64,000 nt of DNA from G965240365 sp965240365. Lineage in GTDB: Bacteria; Pseudomonadota; Gammaproteobacteria; Eutrophobiales; Eutrophobiaceae. The stretch covers positions 1 through 64,000 of the forward strand of contig OZ251218.1 in NCBI GenBank assembly GCA_965240365.1, in the 5' to 3' direction. The translations under genes were made by a program, and so were the position numbers. The notes beneath the pieces were generated by a model. That model saw only the letters and a program-made list of their open reading frames with translations, was not told where the DNA came from and searched no databases. Positions 37,701-49,700 of the stretch are shown piece after piece. How positions within the stretch are numbered: the first letter of the stretch is position 1; the number at the start of each line of letters is the position of its first letter.

Positions 37701-40700
37701 AGGGTCGCGCCGGCCGCGACCGTGGTGCTGGTCGTGGGCGTTGTTCCGTCCTCGGCCGCGGCCGGCGTGCCGAGCGCGCTGCTCTTGCCAAGGCGCAGGA
37801 TCCCCGCATTGACATTGGTCGCCCCGGCGTAGGTGTTCACGCCCGTGCCCATGAGCGCGACCACGCCCACGCCGGTCTTGTTCAGGCCGCCCGCGCCGCC
37901 GATAGCGCCGCTGACGGTCAGGGTCTCGCCGGCCCCGCTGTCCAGCGTGCCCGTGCCCGTGAGCGTCAGCGCGCCGCGCCAGATGTTCCCGGCGCCCTCG
38001 TTGGCCAGCGTGCCGGAAAGGGTCAGGGCCTCGCCCACGCTGAGGTTGTCGCTATCCAGTTTCAGGGTCGCGTTCGCGGCCACGGTGGTCCCGCCGTCCG
38101 CGGTCCCCAGCCCGGTGGCGCGGCTGATAGCCAGCGTGCCCGCGTCAACCTCGGTGGTCCCTTCGTAGGTGTTGGCCCCGGTCAGCGTGAGCGTGTTCGT
38201 GCCGGTCTTTTTCAGGTTGCCCGCGCCGCCGATGCGGCCGTTGTATTCGAGGTCTGCGGTCTGGTTCACGGTCAGGGTCTCGCCGCTTTCGATTTGGATA
38301 TGACCGCCCGCCGCGCCGCCGCCGGAGAGCGAACCGATGATATCGCCGTTGGTGACGGTGAGTCTGGCGCTGGCGACCGTGCCCAGGTCAACAGCGGCGT
38401 TATCGGCCAGGGCGGCCCCGCCCTGAAGTTCCAGTTCGCCCGCGTTGATATTGGTGTCGCCCGTGTAGGTGTTCGTGCCGCTGAGCGTGAGCTTGCCCGC
38501 GCCGGTCTTGCTCAGGCCGAAGACTGACCCGGAGGTCTGGCCGATGTTGCCCGCGAGCGTGAGGCCGTTACCCGTGCCGCTGGCGCTGTAAATGGTGACA
38601 TCATCCGCGAGCGTAATCGCGCCGCTGACGGTGTTGTTGCCGCTGACATTGCGCAGCGCGCCCTGATAGTTGGGCGCGGCCTCGGCGCCGGTATTGACGC
38701 CGTTCCCGGCCAGGCTCAGGGTTTCGGTGGCGGCCAGAGTCAGGTCGCCGCTCGCGGGGGCCAGTTCCAGGGTCGCGCCGGCGGCCACGGTGGTCGTGCT
38801 GGCCGCACCCTCGGGGGCCGTGCCGAGCGCGTTGTTGTGCTCAACGCGGAGCACACCGTGGCGGACAGTGACCGCGCCCGCGAAGGTGTTGTTCCGCGTG
38901 AGCCTGAGCCGGCCCGTGTCGGTGGCGTCCACGCCCTTGATCAGACCGCCGAGGCCGCTGATGACGCCCGAGAGGACGACATTGCCCGCACCTCTTATGG
39001 TGAGGTTGCGAGCCGCGGGAGTCTCGCCGGATTGCAGGCTCAGGTCGCGGTCGAGGGTCAGCGTGCTGCCCGCCGCGCTGCGAATGACGCTGTTGGCGGT
39101 GAGCGTGAGGTTGCCGCTGTACGTATTGTTACCGCGCAGGCTGGCGAGCGCGCCGCCGGCCAGCGTCAGGGCCCGGTTCAGGCTGAGGTTGCTTTCCGCG
39201 GCGGGGTTCAGGGCCAGCGTGCCGCCGCTGTTGACCCTGACGCGGCTGGTGTTACCCAGCGCGCCGGCGCGGGTGATGGCCAGCGTGCCGTTGTTGACGG
39301 TGGTCAGGCCGGTGTAGTCGTTGCCGGCGTTGCTCAGGGTGACGAGGTTGGGATTCTCGCCGGTGGCGGCGTTCTTGTTCAGCGCGCCCGCGCCGGAGAG
39401 TCTGGCGCTGACCAGACCGCTTTCCAGGTTGAACCGCCCGCTGACGGTCAGGGCGCCGTATTCGGTGCGCGCGCCCTCCGCATCGGTGACTTCCCGCCCG
39501 CTGTCAATAATACTGCCCGAAACCAGGCGCACGTTGATCCAGCGCCGGATGACGCCTTTCAGGTCGTAAGTCCCGCGCACGGTCAGGGTCTGGCCGCTCA
39601 GCGTGCCGTCAATAATCAGCCGCCCGGCCTCGACGGTGACCTCGCCCGTGAGCGGGTGCGCGCCCGCGAAACTCAGGCGCACCGTGCCACCGATGTCGTC
39701 GGCGTTTTTGGTGTCGGTCTGGTCCGCCGTGGTCGTGCCGTCCGAGCGCTTGACGAGATTGATTCTGGTCCCGCGCAGGATGGCGGCGATCGTGCCCTTG
39801 CGCACGTCAAATTCGCCGAGGCCGTTCACGGCGGTTTCCATCTCGCCGCGCGGGGTCACGGTCAGCACGCCCCGTTCGGTGACCGCGCCCTCTCCGGTGG
39901 TCGCGAGCCGGGCGTTGGCCGTGATGTTGCCATCGTCCAGGAGCAGGCCCTTCAGGGTCTGGTTGAAGTTGCCCATATTCAGGGTCGCGCCGTTGTTGAT
40001 GATAAGGCGGCTGGCGGTGGAGATAGCGTTGTTTTTGGTGAGCGTGAGGCTGCCACCGTCGATGGTGGTCTTGCCCGTGTAGGTGTTGGTTCCGCTCAGC
40101 CGCAGGTCGCCCTCGCCTTCCTTGATCAGGCCGCCCGCGCCGCTGAGGTCGCCGCTGAGCCGGACGTTGGAGTTGTAGTTGCCGAGAAGATTGCTGGTCT
40201 TGTCTGTCCTTATGGTCAGGGTATGGCCGGTGGTGGTCCCGTCGCTGGCGCTTTGCAGAACCAGGTTGCCGCTCAGGTCCGTGGTCCGGTCGCAGGCGGG
40301 GTCATTGCATGTGCTTGTGGCGTTTGGCGGGCCAACAAGTCTATGCTCAATGGCGCTGTCAGCGCCGAGCGTGATGGTGTTGCCGAACGTTCGGTTCCTT
40401 GTATCCAGATATGATTTCCGCAGACGCAGGACGCCGCCATTCAGGGTCAGGGCTTCTCCCGCGTTAATCATTGTGGTCTGAACAAGTGTGACCAGCGCCG
40501 ATTCCAGAATCCCGCCACTGTTGATCGTCGTGCCATTGGTCGTGCCGCCCAGCCCGTTGGGGTCGTTAATGCGCAGCGTGCCGCCATTAATATCGGTCTC
40601 GCCCGTGTAGGTGTTGGCGCGGGCGAGGGTGACCAGGGTGTCCGCCGCGCCCTGCTTGATAAGCCCCGCGCTGCCCGCGAGGATGACGCCGACCGTGCCG

Positions 40701-43700
40701 CTTTCGAGGATGAAGTTGCGCCGGTTGGCCTCGCCGGCGCCCGCGTTGTTGAGCGTCAGCGTGCCCGTGCCGCTGATATTGCCGTTGCCTTTCAGTTCCA
40801 CACCGCCCACGGTCTCATTAAAGGCCCCCATGCTGAACGTGCCGCCATCAATGACCAGCTTGCCGGTGTTCAGAATGCGATCAGACGCGCCGAGCGCGAG
40901 CGTGCCGCCCCGGACGAGGGTGTCGCCGCTGTAGGTGTTCGCGCCGGAGAGCGTGAGCGTGCCGCCGCCGGTCTTGTTCAGACCGCCCGCGCCGCTGATA
41001 ATCCCGGAGAGGCCCACATTGCCGGCCCCGGCGACGGTCAGGTCGTGCGGGATGGCGGCCGTCCCGCCCACGGCGTCGGTTTGCAGCTTCAGGGGGCCGT
41101 TGACGGTCAGCGTGCCGGAGGTGCTGCGAATGACGCTGTCGTCGATGAGCGTCAGCGCGCCGCTGTAGATGTTATTACCCCGGACATTGCCCAGCGCGCC
41201 GTCGTTCAGGGTCAGCGCCCGGTTCAGGGTGAGGCCGGTTCCGTCCGGGTCGGAACTCAGCGCCAGCACGCCGCCGCTGTTGACCCTGACCGCGCCCGCG
41301 CCCAGCGCGCCGCTGCTAGTAATGGCCAGCGTGCCGCCGTCAATATCGGTCGTGCCCGTGTAGGTGTTGGTCCCGCTCAGCGTGAGCGTGCCCGCGCTCT
41401 GCTTCAGCAGATTGCCCGTGCCCGTGGCAAGCGCGCTGGATATCAGGGTATGACCCGCGCCGGCCACGGTCAGGTCGCGGTTGGTCCCGCTGATGCCGCC
41501 GCTCAGGATCAGGCTGTCGCGCGTGGCGGGGTTGACGTTGCGGATGAGGGCCGCATCCCCAAGCGTTATCACACTGGCCCAGGTGTTGACGCCGGTGGCA
41601 TTGCGCAGCGCGCCCTGGTTGGCGTGGCCCGACCCGTGCAGGGTCAGCAGCTTGGAGAAGCTGACGGCGCCGCCGCTGGTGGCAAGTTCCAGCGTGCCGC
41701 CGTTGACGGTGACGCGCCCCGCCTCGGCCGATTCCGTGCCCAGCGCCTGGTTGCTGGCGATGGCGAGCACGCCGCCGCTGACCGTGGTCGTCCCCGTGTA
41801 CTGGTTGGGGCGGGTCAGCCTGAGCCGGCCCGCGCCGGTCTTGATGAGGTTGGCGCGCGTTGTGATGGTGGACGCGCCGACCTCGCGGATCAGCCCATTA
41901 TAGGTGGTGTTCACGCCCGCGACGCTGTTCACGGTCAGGGTAACGCCCTTGCTGATTTCGACATTGCCGCCCAGCGCGCCGCCGCCGGAGAGCGCGCCGA
42001 TGGTCTCGTTGGTGCGCACGCTCAGTTTGGCGGTGTTGGTGCTGCCGGCGTCCGTGCTCAGGTTGACGGCGCTGGTGTTGTGAAGGGCGTTGCCGCCGCT
42101 GTGGTTCAGTCTCAGTTCGCCCTGCTGGATGTCGGTCCGGCCGGTGTAGGTGTTGGCCGCGGTCAGCGTGAGGACGCCCGCGCCCCGCTTGACCAGGCCG
42201 AAGGACCCGGCCCCGTGGCTGATGACGCCCGCGAGCGTGAGGTCCGCGCCCGTGGCGCTGTAGAGGGTGGCGTTGCCCGTGAGTGTGATCCGGCCGGACA
42301 GGGTGTTGGTTCCGCTAATACTGCGCAGCGCGCCGAGGCGGGCGCTGGCGGTGTCGTCCGGGTCGCTGAGCGCGCCCGGCCCGGCCAGGCGCAGGTTCTT
42401 GCCGAAGGTCCGGGCGCCGGTGTTGAACTGGAGTTCGAGCGTGCCGCCGTTGACGGTGACGCGCCCCGCCGCGCCCGTGGTCGGGCCGAGGGCGTTGACC
42501 TGGCGGATGTTCAGCGCGCCGCCGCTGACCGTGGTCGTGCCCGTGTAGGCGCTGTCTCCGGTCAGGGTGAGCCGCGCCGCGCCGGTCTTGACGAGGTTCG
42601 CCCCGCCCGGGGCCGGGTTGGGAACCGGGTCGGGGTCCTGCTCGATGATGCGGCTGCCGTAGGTCCCGGCCGTGGTCTGGTTGATGGTCAGGGTGTCGCC
42701 CTTGAGGATGATAATCCGGCCGTTGTCCAGGGCGTTGCCGCTGGCCGTGGACGGGGCGCCCCCGCTCAGGCTGCCGATGGTGGCGTTGGCCGCGACCACA
42801 AGATGGGCGCCGACCTGATTGGCGAGGTTGAGCGCGCCCGGCAGGGCCTCCGCGTGGGTCAGCCACAGTTCGCCGGCGTTGATGGTGGTCTGGCCCGTAT
42901 AGTCGCTGGCGCCGGCCAGCGTGACCCGGCTGTTTTGACAACTCTCACCAAAGCACCTGATGCCACCGCCGCCCTTGATCAGGCCGCCCGCGCCGGTGAT
43001 GGCCGGGCCCGCACCAGCCGGCGAGACTTCGATGGTGCCGGCGGCGCGGCGAAGGGCGCCCGTGCCTTGAAACTGTATTTCAAACAGGCCGGCGAACGCG
43101 CTCAGGGTCAGGTTATGGCCCCGGTTGTCGATCTGACCGGTCAGCCTCAGGGTGTAAACCTGCCCCTCTGGCAGCAGCCTTTGAAGGACAAAGGCGCCCT
43201 GGGCGTTGATCGTGGCGGCGGCGGCGAGGTTGATCGCGCCATTCCAGGTGTTGTTGCCGCTGAGGTTGTGCAGCGCGCCCAGGGGCGATTCTTCGCCGTA
43301 TGTGACAGCCGCGGCCACGCCCTGGCCGCTCAGGGTCAGTATCTCGCGGTTGGAGAAGTTGATGCTGCCCGTGCCGCCCGCGAGTTGCAGGGTCGCGCCG
43401 TTTCGGACCGTGGTGTTGGTGGTCTCGCCCGTGGCCGGCGTGCCGAGCGCGTTGGCGTGGGTGATACGCAGGACGCCCGCCTCGACGGTGGTGTCGCCGC
43501 TGTAGGTGTTGTTGCCGCTCAGCGTCACGAGGCCGCCGGGGTTCCCGTCCGCGGTCGTGACGCCCGTGCGCTTGACCAGCGCGCCGCTGCCCGCCAGGAT
43601 GGCGCTGACCGTGCCGCTTCTAAGGTCAAATTCCCCGTAGCTTGCGCCGCTGCGGGTGTCGGCGTTGACCGTGAGGCTGCCTTTGACGCGCGTCTCGCTG

Positions 43701-46700
43701 TCTGGCACGGCCCGGCCCGAGTCGATGATGCTGCCCGAAATCAGGCGCACGCCGCGATAGCTTTCCGGCCGGCCCCTGAGGTCGTGGACGCCGCCCTGCA
43801 CGATGAGGATGCTGGAGGGCAGGTTGCCCCGCACGACCAGACGCCCGGCCAGGATGCTGACCGAGCCGGTGTAGAGGTGGTCGCCGGTATAAGTAAGCGT
43901 CACCACGCCGCCGATGTCTTCGGCATTGCGGGTGGGGGTCTGGTCGGCCCTGGTGGTCCCGTCGGAGTCCTTGATGATGTCGGCCGGGCCGTTGAGGATG
44001 GCCTGAATCTCGCCGGCGCGCAGGTCAAATTCGCCGACGCCCTGGTTGGCGGCCGTGCGCGCGGTGGCACGGCGCGGCGTGACGGTCAGCACGCCCTGTC
44101 CGGTGCTGGCGTTGCCCGCCGTGGTGGGCGCAACCGGGCTGGCCGTGATGGCGCCGGCGTTGAGTTGTACGCCGCTGAAGGTCTGGTTATAGGCGCCCAG
44201 GACAAACTCGCCCGGCACGGCCGCGGTCGTGCTACTACGCAACTGGCCCACGACCAGGCGGCTGGCCCGGTTGATGCCGTCGGTCCGGCCGATGGCGAGC
44301 GCGCCCTGTTTGATATTGGTGACGCCGGTGTAGGTGTTCTGGCCGTTCAGCGTGAGCCGACCCGCGCCGGTCTTGCCGAGGCCGAAGGATGCGCCGGCGG
44401 CGGCCCCGGAAGCGTGGGCGATGGCGCCGGTGACGGTCAGGGTCGCGCCCGCGCCGACGTGGAGGGTGGCGTCGCCCGTGAGCGCGATATTGCCGCTGAT
44501 GGTGTTGTCCCCGCGCGTGTTGCGCAGCGCGCCGAGGCGGGCGCTGGCGCTGAGCGCGCCTTCTCCGGCCAGGCTCAGGCCCTCGTTGGCGTCAATAGTG
44601 AGGTTGCCGGCCGGGGGGTCGAGTTCCAGGGTCGCGCCGGCGGCCACGGTGGTGTCGTCCGTGCTGAGGTTCGTGGCCGCGCCCAGCGCGCCGGCCTTGC
44701 GGATCCGCAGCACGCCATGATTGACGGCGGTCGCGCCGGCGTAGGTGTTGGGTCTTGTGCCGGAGAGCGTGAGGCGGCCCGTGTCCCCCGTGCCCGACGC
44801 GCCCGCAGTGCCCTTGATCAGGCCGCCCGCGCCGTGGATGCGGCCCGAGAGGATGACATCGCCCGCGCCTTTTACGGTGAGGCCGTGCGCGCGGGCGGCC
44901 GCATCGCCCACGGCGGGGGTTTCCAGGCGCAGGCTGCCGCGGACGGTCAGCGCGCCGGCCGCGCTCTGGATGACGCTGTCTGCGGTCAGCGTGAGGTTGC
45001 CGCTCCAGGTGTTGTTGCCGCGCAGGTTGCCGAGCGCGCCGCCGGCCAGGCTCAGGGCCTCGCCCACATTGAGGCCGTCGCCCGCGAGTTGCAGGGTCGC
45101 GCCGGCGGCCACGGTGGTGTTGCCGGCCGCGGTCGCGGCCCCAAGCGCGTTGTTGTGCTCGACGCGGAGCACGCCGTGGTTGACCTCGACATCGCCCGCG
45201 AAGGTGTTGTTCCGCGTGAGCCTGAGCAGGCCCGTGTCGGCGTCCGCATCGCCCTTGATCAGGCCGCCGAGGCCGCTGATGCGGCCCGAGAGGATGACAT
45301 CGCCCGCGCCTTTTATGGTGAGGTCGCGGGCCGCGGGGGTTTCGCCGGCGGTTTGCAGGCTCAGGTCGCCGCTGACGGTCAGCGCGCCGGCCGCGCTCCG
45401 AATGACGCTGTGGTCGGTGAGCGTGAGGGCGCCGCTCCAGGTATTGTTACCGCGCAGACTGGCGAGCGCGCCGCCGGCCAGCGTCAGGGCCCGGCTCAGG
45501 CTGAGGTCGCTTCCCGCGGCGGGATTCAGCGCCAGCGCGCCGCCGCTGTTGACCGTGACGCCGCTGGTGTTACCCAGCGCGCCGGCGCGGGTGATGGCCA
45601 GCGTGCCGTTGTTGATCAGGGTGGTCCCGCCGTAGGTGTTCGCGCCGCTCAGCGTGAGCGCGCCCGCGCCGTCTTTGGTGAGGCCGCCCGCGCCGCTGAT
45701 GAGGCCGTTGTAGCTCGTATTACCGCTCTGGTTCACGGTCAGCCTTTGGCCGCTGGCGATGGCGACTTCGCCGCCGCCTTGCAGCGAACCGATGGTCTCG
45801 CTGTTGGTAACGGTGAGTCTGGTATTGGCGACATTGGCCAGCGCGACCGCGCCGCCGTCGGCGATGGCATTGCCGTCCTGAAGTTCGAGTTCGCCGCCGC
45901 TGACGGCCGGGGCCACGGGGCCGGTGGTGGCGGCGCGGCCGATTTGGGTGAGGCCCGTGTAAGTGTTCGTGCCGCTCAGCGTGAGCTTGCCGCCGCCGAG
46001 CTTGCTCAGTTTGCCATCCGCGCCGCTGATGTCGCCGCTGATGGTCACGGCGCTGGCCGGGGTCCGGCCGAAGGCCGGGGTGGTGAAGATTTCGAGGGTA
46101 TGGGCGCGGGCCGCATCGCCCGCGCCGCTTCGGAGGCTGATGGCGCCGCTCAGCGCAAGGTTGCCGAGCAGGGCGCGGATGTGGCCGGTGATGCTGGCCG
46201 TGCCGGTCGTCACCGTGCCGTCATTATTGCGGACGCGGGTGAAACCGAGCGCGATGTCGCCGGCCCAACTGTTGTTGCCCGTGCCGCTGTTGAGGCTGCC
46301 GCCGGCGAGTGTCAGGGCTTCATTGCCGATGGCGATATTGCCCTGCAAGACCAGACTCGCGTTGTTATAGACGATGGTCCCCGCGTTCGCACCCGTCGCG
46401 CCGAGGGCGCTGTTGTGGCTGGCCGTCAGTGCGCCCCGGGCAACGATGGTCTCGCCGCCGTAGGTGTTCGCGCCCGAGAGGACCAGATTGTTCAGGCCAA
46501 TCTTGGTCAGGCCGAAGGTGTCGGTCCCGCTGCTGCTGATGACGCCGGAGAGGCTCAGGCGGCCCGGCAGGCCCTTGCTCTCGCATGCCTCGGTCCCGGG
46601 ACAACCGGGCTGCCCGGGGGCAATCGTACCGACCACCGTGTCCTCGTCCCGGTGGCTGTCGATGAGGCTGTCGGCCCCGAGTGTGATCGTGCCGCTGAGG

Positions 46701-49700
46701 ATATTGAAGCCGTGCAGGTTGCGCAGCGTGCCGCCGTTTAATGTCAGGTTCTCGGCCACGGTGATATTGCTGTAAGCGTTGAGCGTGCCGCTCGCGTCAA
46801 AGCTCGCCCGGCCCCGCAGTTCCAGGATCGCGCCGCTGGCCACGGTGGTCCCGTTGCCGCTGCCCGTGGCCCCGAGCGCGGTGTCGTGCGTAATGACGAG
46901 TTTGCCCGCGTTGACCTCGGTGGTCCCGGCGTAGGTGTTCGCGCCGCCGAGCGTGAGCGTGCCCGCGCCGTCTTTGGTGAGGCCGCCCGCGCCCGTACCG
47001 CTGATGACGCCGCTGTAGCTCGTGTTGCCGGCCTGGTCCACGGTCAGCCTGCGGCTGGCGGCGATGGCGACTTCGCCGCCGCCGCGCAGCGAAGCGATGG
47101 TCTGGTCCCGGGTGATGCTCAGTTTGGGGCTGCCGGTAGAGGCCAGGATGACATTGGCGCTTTGGGCGATGACGTTGCCGGTGGTGTTGTCAAGTTCCAG
47201 TTCGCCATCGTTGATATGGGTGTCGCCCGTGTAGCTGTTCACGCCCGTGAGCCTGAGCCGGCCTGCGCCGGCCTTGCTCAGCCGGCCCGCGCCAATGGCG
47301 ATAATGCCGTTGATGGTGGTATTGCCGGCGCCCGTGACGCTCAGGTTATGGCCCGCGCCGCTGACGCCGGCCAGCGTGAGGCTGTTGGCCCCGCTGGCGG
47401 CGTTGTGAATGGTGGCGGCGGCCGCGAGCGTAATCGTACCGCTGACGGTATTATTGCCGCTGACATTGCGCAGCGCGCCGAGATACACCGCCGGTTCGCC
47501 TTCCGCGGCGGTATTGACGCCCTGCCCGGCCAGGCTCAGGGCTTCGGCGATGGTCAGGTTACCGCTCGCCGAGTCGAGTTCCAGGGTCGCGCCGTTGACC
47601 ACGGTGGTATTGCCGTTGCTTATGCCCGAAGGCGGCGTGCCCAGGGCGTTTTGGCGGGTGATACGCAGGATCCCGGCGGTGACACGGGTCGCCCCGGCGT
47701 AGTCGTTATCGCCCGTGAGCGCGACCACGCCCGCGCCGGTCTTGTTCAAGTCGCCCGTGTCACCGATGTTGCCGCTGACGGTCAGGGTGGTGTCGGCCGC
47801 GCTGTCCAGCGCGCCCGTGTCCGCGAGCGTGATATTGCCGCTGTATTCGTTATCGCCGCCCGCGTTGTCCAGCGTGCCGGAAAGGGTCAGGGCATCGGCC
47901 ACGTTGAGGCCGGCGGCGGCGAGTTCCAGGGTCGCGCCGGCGTTTACGGTGGTCCCGCCTTCCGCGGTCCCGAGCCCGCTGCTGCGGGTGATAGCCAGCG
48001 CGCCCGCGTCAACCTCGGTGGTCCCGCTGTAGTCATTTGCGCCGGCCAGCGTGAGCTTCCGCGCGCCGCTCTTTTTGAAGTTGCCCGCGCCGCGGATGCG
48101 GCCATCGTATTGGCTAGCGCGGGTCTGGTTCACGGTCAGGGTCTGGCCGCTTTTGATCTCGGTATTGCCGCCGCCCTGGCCGCCGCCTCGCAGCGAACCG
48201 ATGGTCTCGCTGTCGGTGATGATGAGTTTGGCGTTGACGGATGGCTCCGGTGTCGAGATATTTGAAACGGCGCCCAGGGTGACCGCGGAGCTATCGTGCA
48301 GGGCGGCGCCGTTCCGAAGTTCCAGTTCGCCCTCGTCGATGCGGGTCTCGCCCTGGTAGGTGTTGCTGCCCGTGAACACGAGCTTGCCCGCGCCGGTCTT
48401 GAACAGGCCGGCCGCCGAGGGCGGCGAGGTCAGGACCACGCCGCTGATAACGCCCGCGAGCGTGAGGGTCGTGTTAAAGGCGGCGTGGATGGCGACATCG
48501 TTCCGCAGTTGGATATTGCCGTTGACGGTGTTGTTGCCGCTGATATTGCGCAGCTTGGCCTCCGCCGGGACGCTCGCGGCGCCCGCCCCGCTCAGGGTCA
48601 GGCTTTCGGCGCCGGCGATGCTCAGGTTGCCCGCGCCGCCGGCGAGGTCCAGGGTCGCGCCATCGTTCACGGTGGTCGTGCTGGCCGCGCTTTCAGGGGC
48701 CGTGCCGAGCGCGTTGTTGTGCTCGACGCGGAGCACGCCGTGGTTGACAGTGACCGCGCCCGCGAAGGTGTTGTCGCCCGTGAGCCCGAGCAGGCCCGTA
48801 TCGCCGGCGGCGGGGTCGCCCTTGATCAGGCCGCCAAGGCCGCTGATGACGCCCGAGAGGACGACATTGCCCATGCCTTTTATCTTGAGATTAAGGGGCG
48901 CGGGGGTCCCGCCGGTGGTTTGCAGGCTCAGGCCGCGGCTGACGGTCAGCGTGCTGCCCGCCGCGCTGCGAATGACGCTGTTGTTGGCGGTGAGCGTGAG
49001 GTTGCCGCTCCAGGTATTGTTACCGCGCAGACTGGCGAGCGCGCCGCCGACCAGGTTCAAGGCCCGGGTCAGGGTGAGGTTGCGTCCCGTGGCGGGTTCC
49101 AGCGCCAGCGCGCCGCCGCTGTTGACCGTGACCGCGCTTGTGCCCGTGCCCAGCGCGCCGGCGTGGGTAATGGCCAGCGTGCCGGCGTTGATGGTGATGG
49201 CGCCTCTGTAGTCGTTGCCGGCATTACTCAGGGTGACCTTGCCCGGCGTGGTGTCGTTCACCTGGTTCTTGACCAGCGGGCCCGTGCCGGAGAGTCTGGC
49301 GCTGACCAGACCGCTTTGCAGGTTGAGGGTCCCGGTGACGGTCAGGGCGCCTTTGACGAGGGTGCGACTGCCGACTATGCGCCCGCTGTCCATAATGCGG
49401 CCCGAAATCAGGGTCACGTTGGCCCAGACCCGGTTGACGCCTTTCAGGTCGTAAGTCCCGCGCACGCTCAGGGTACCGCCGGCCAGCGTGCCGTCAATAA
49501 TCAGCCGCCCGGCCTCGATAGTGACATCGCCGCCCGTGAACGGGTGCGCGAACCCAAAGCTCAGGCGCACGGTGCCGCCGATGTCGTCGCCCGTGGTCGT
49601 GCCGTCCGAGCGCTTGATGAGGTCGATGTTCTGCCCACGCAGGATGGCCTCAATTCTGCCCTTGCGCACGTCAAATTCGCCGAGGCCCTCGGCGGGGTCT

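Noticed and set aside
41045..46741. A plus-strand open frame of 1,898 codons opposite adhesin 2, and similar ones at 656-3901, 8030-11629, 15572-19102 and 32639-35176
   Set aside because: They are antisense to PATR repeats and their Ala/Arg/Gly/Asp-rich products simply mirror the repeat. Codon bias of GC-rich repetitive DNA keeps the opposite frames open. No family motif, signal or ribosome-binding site was seen.
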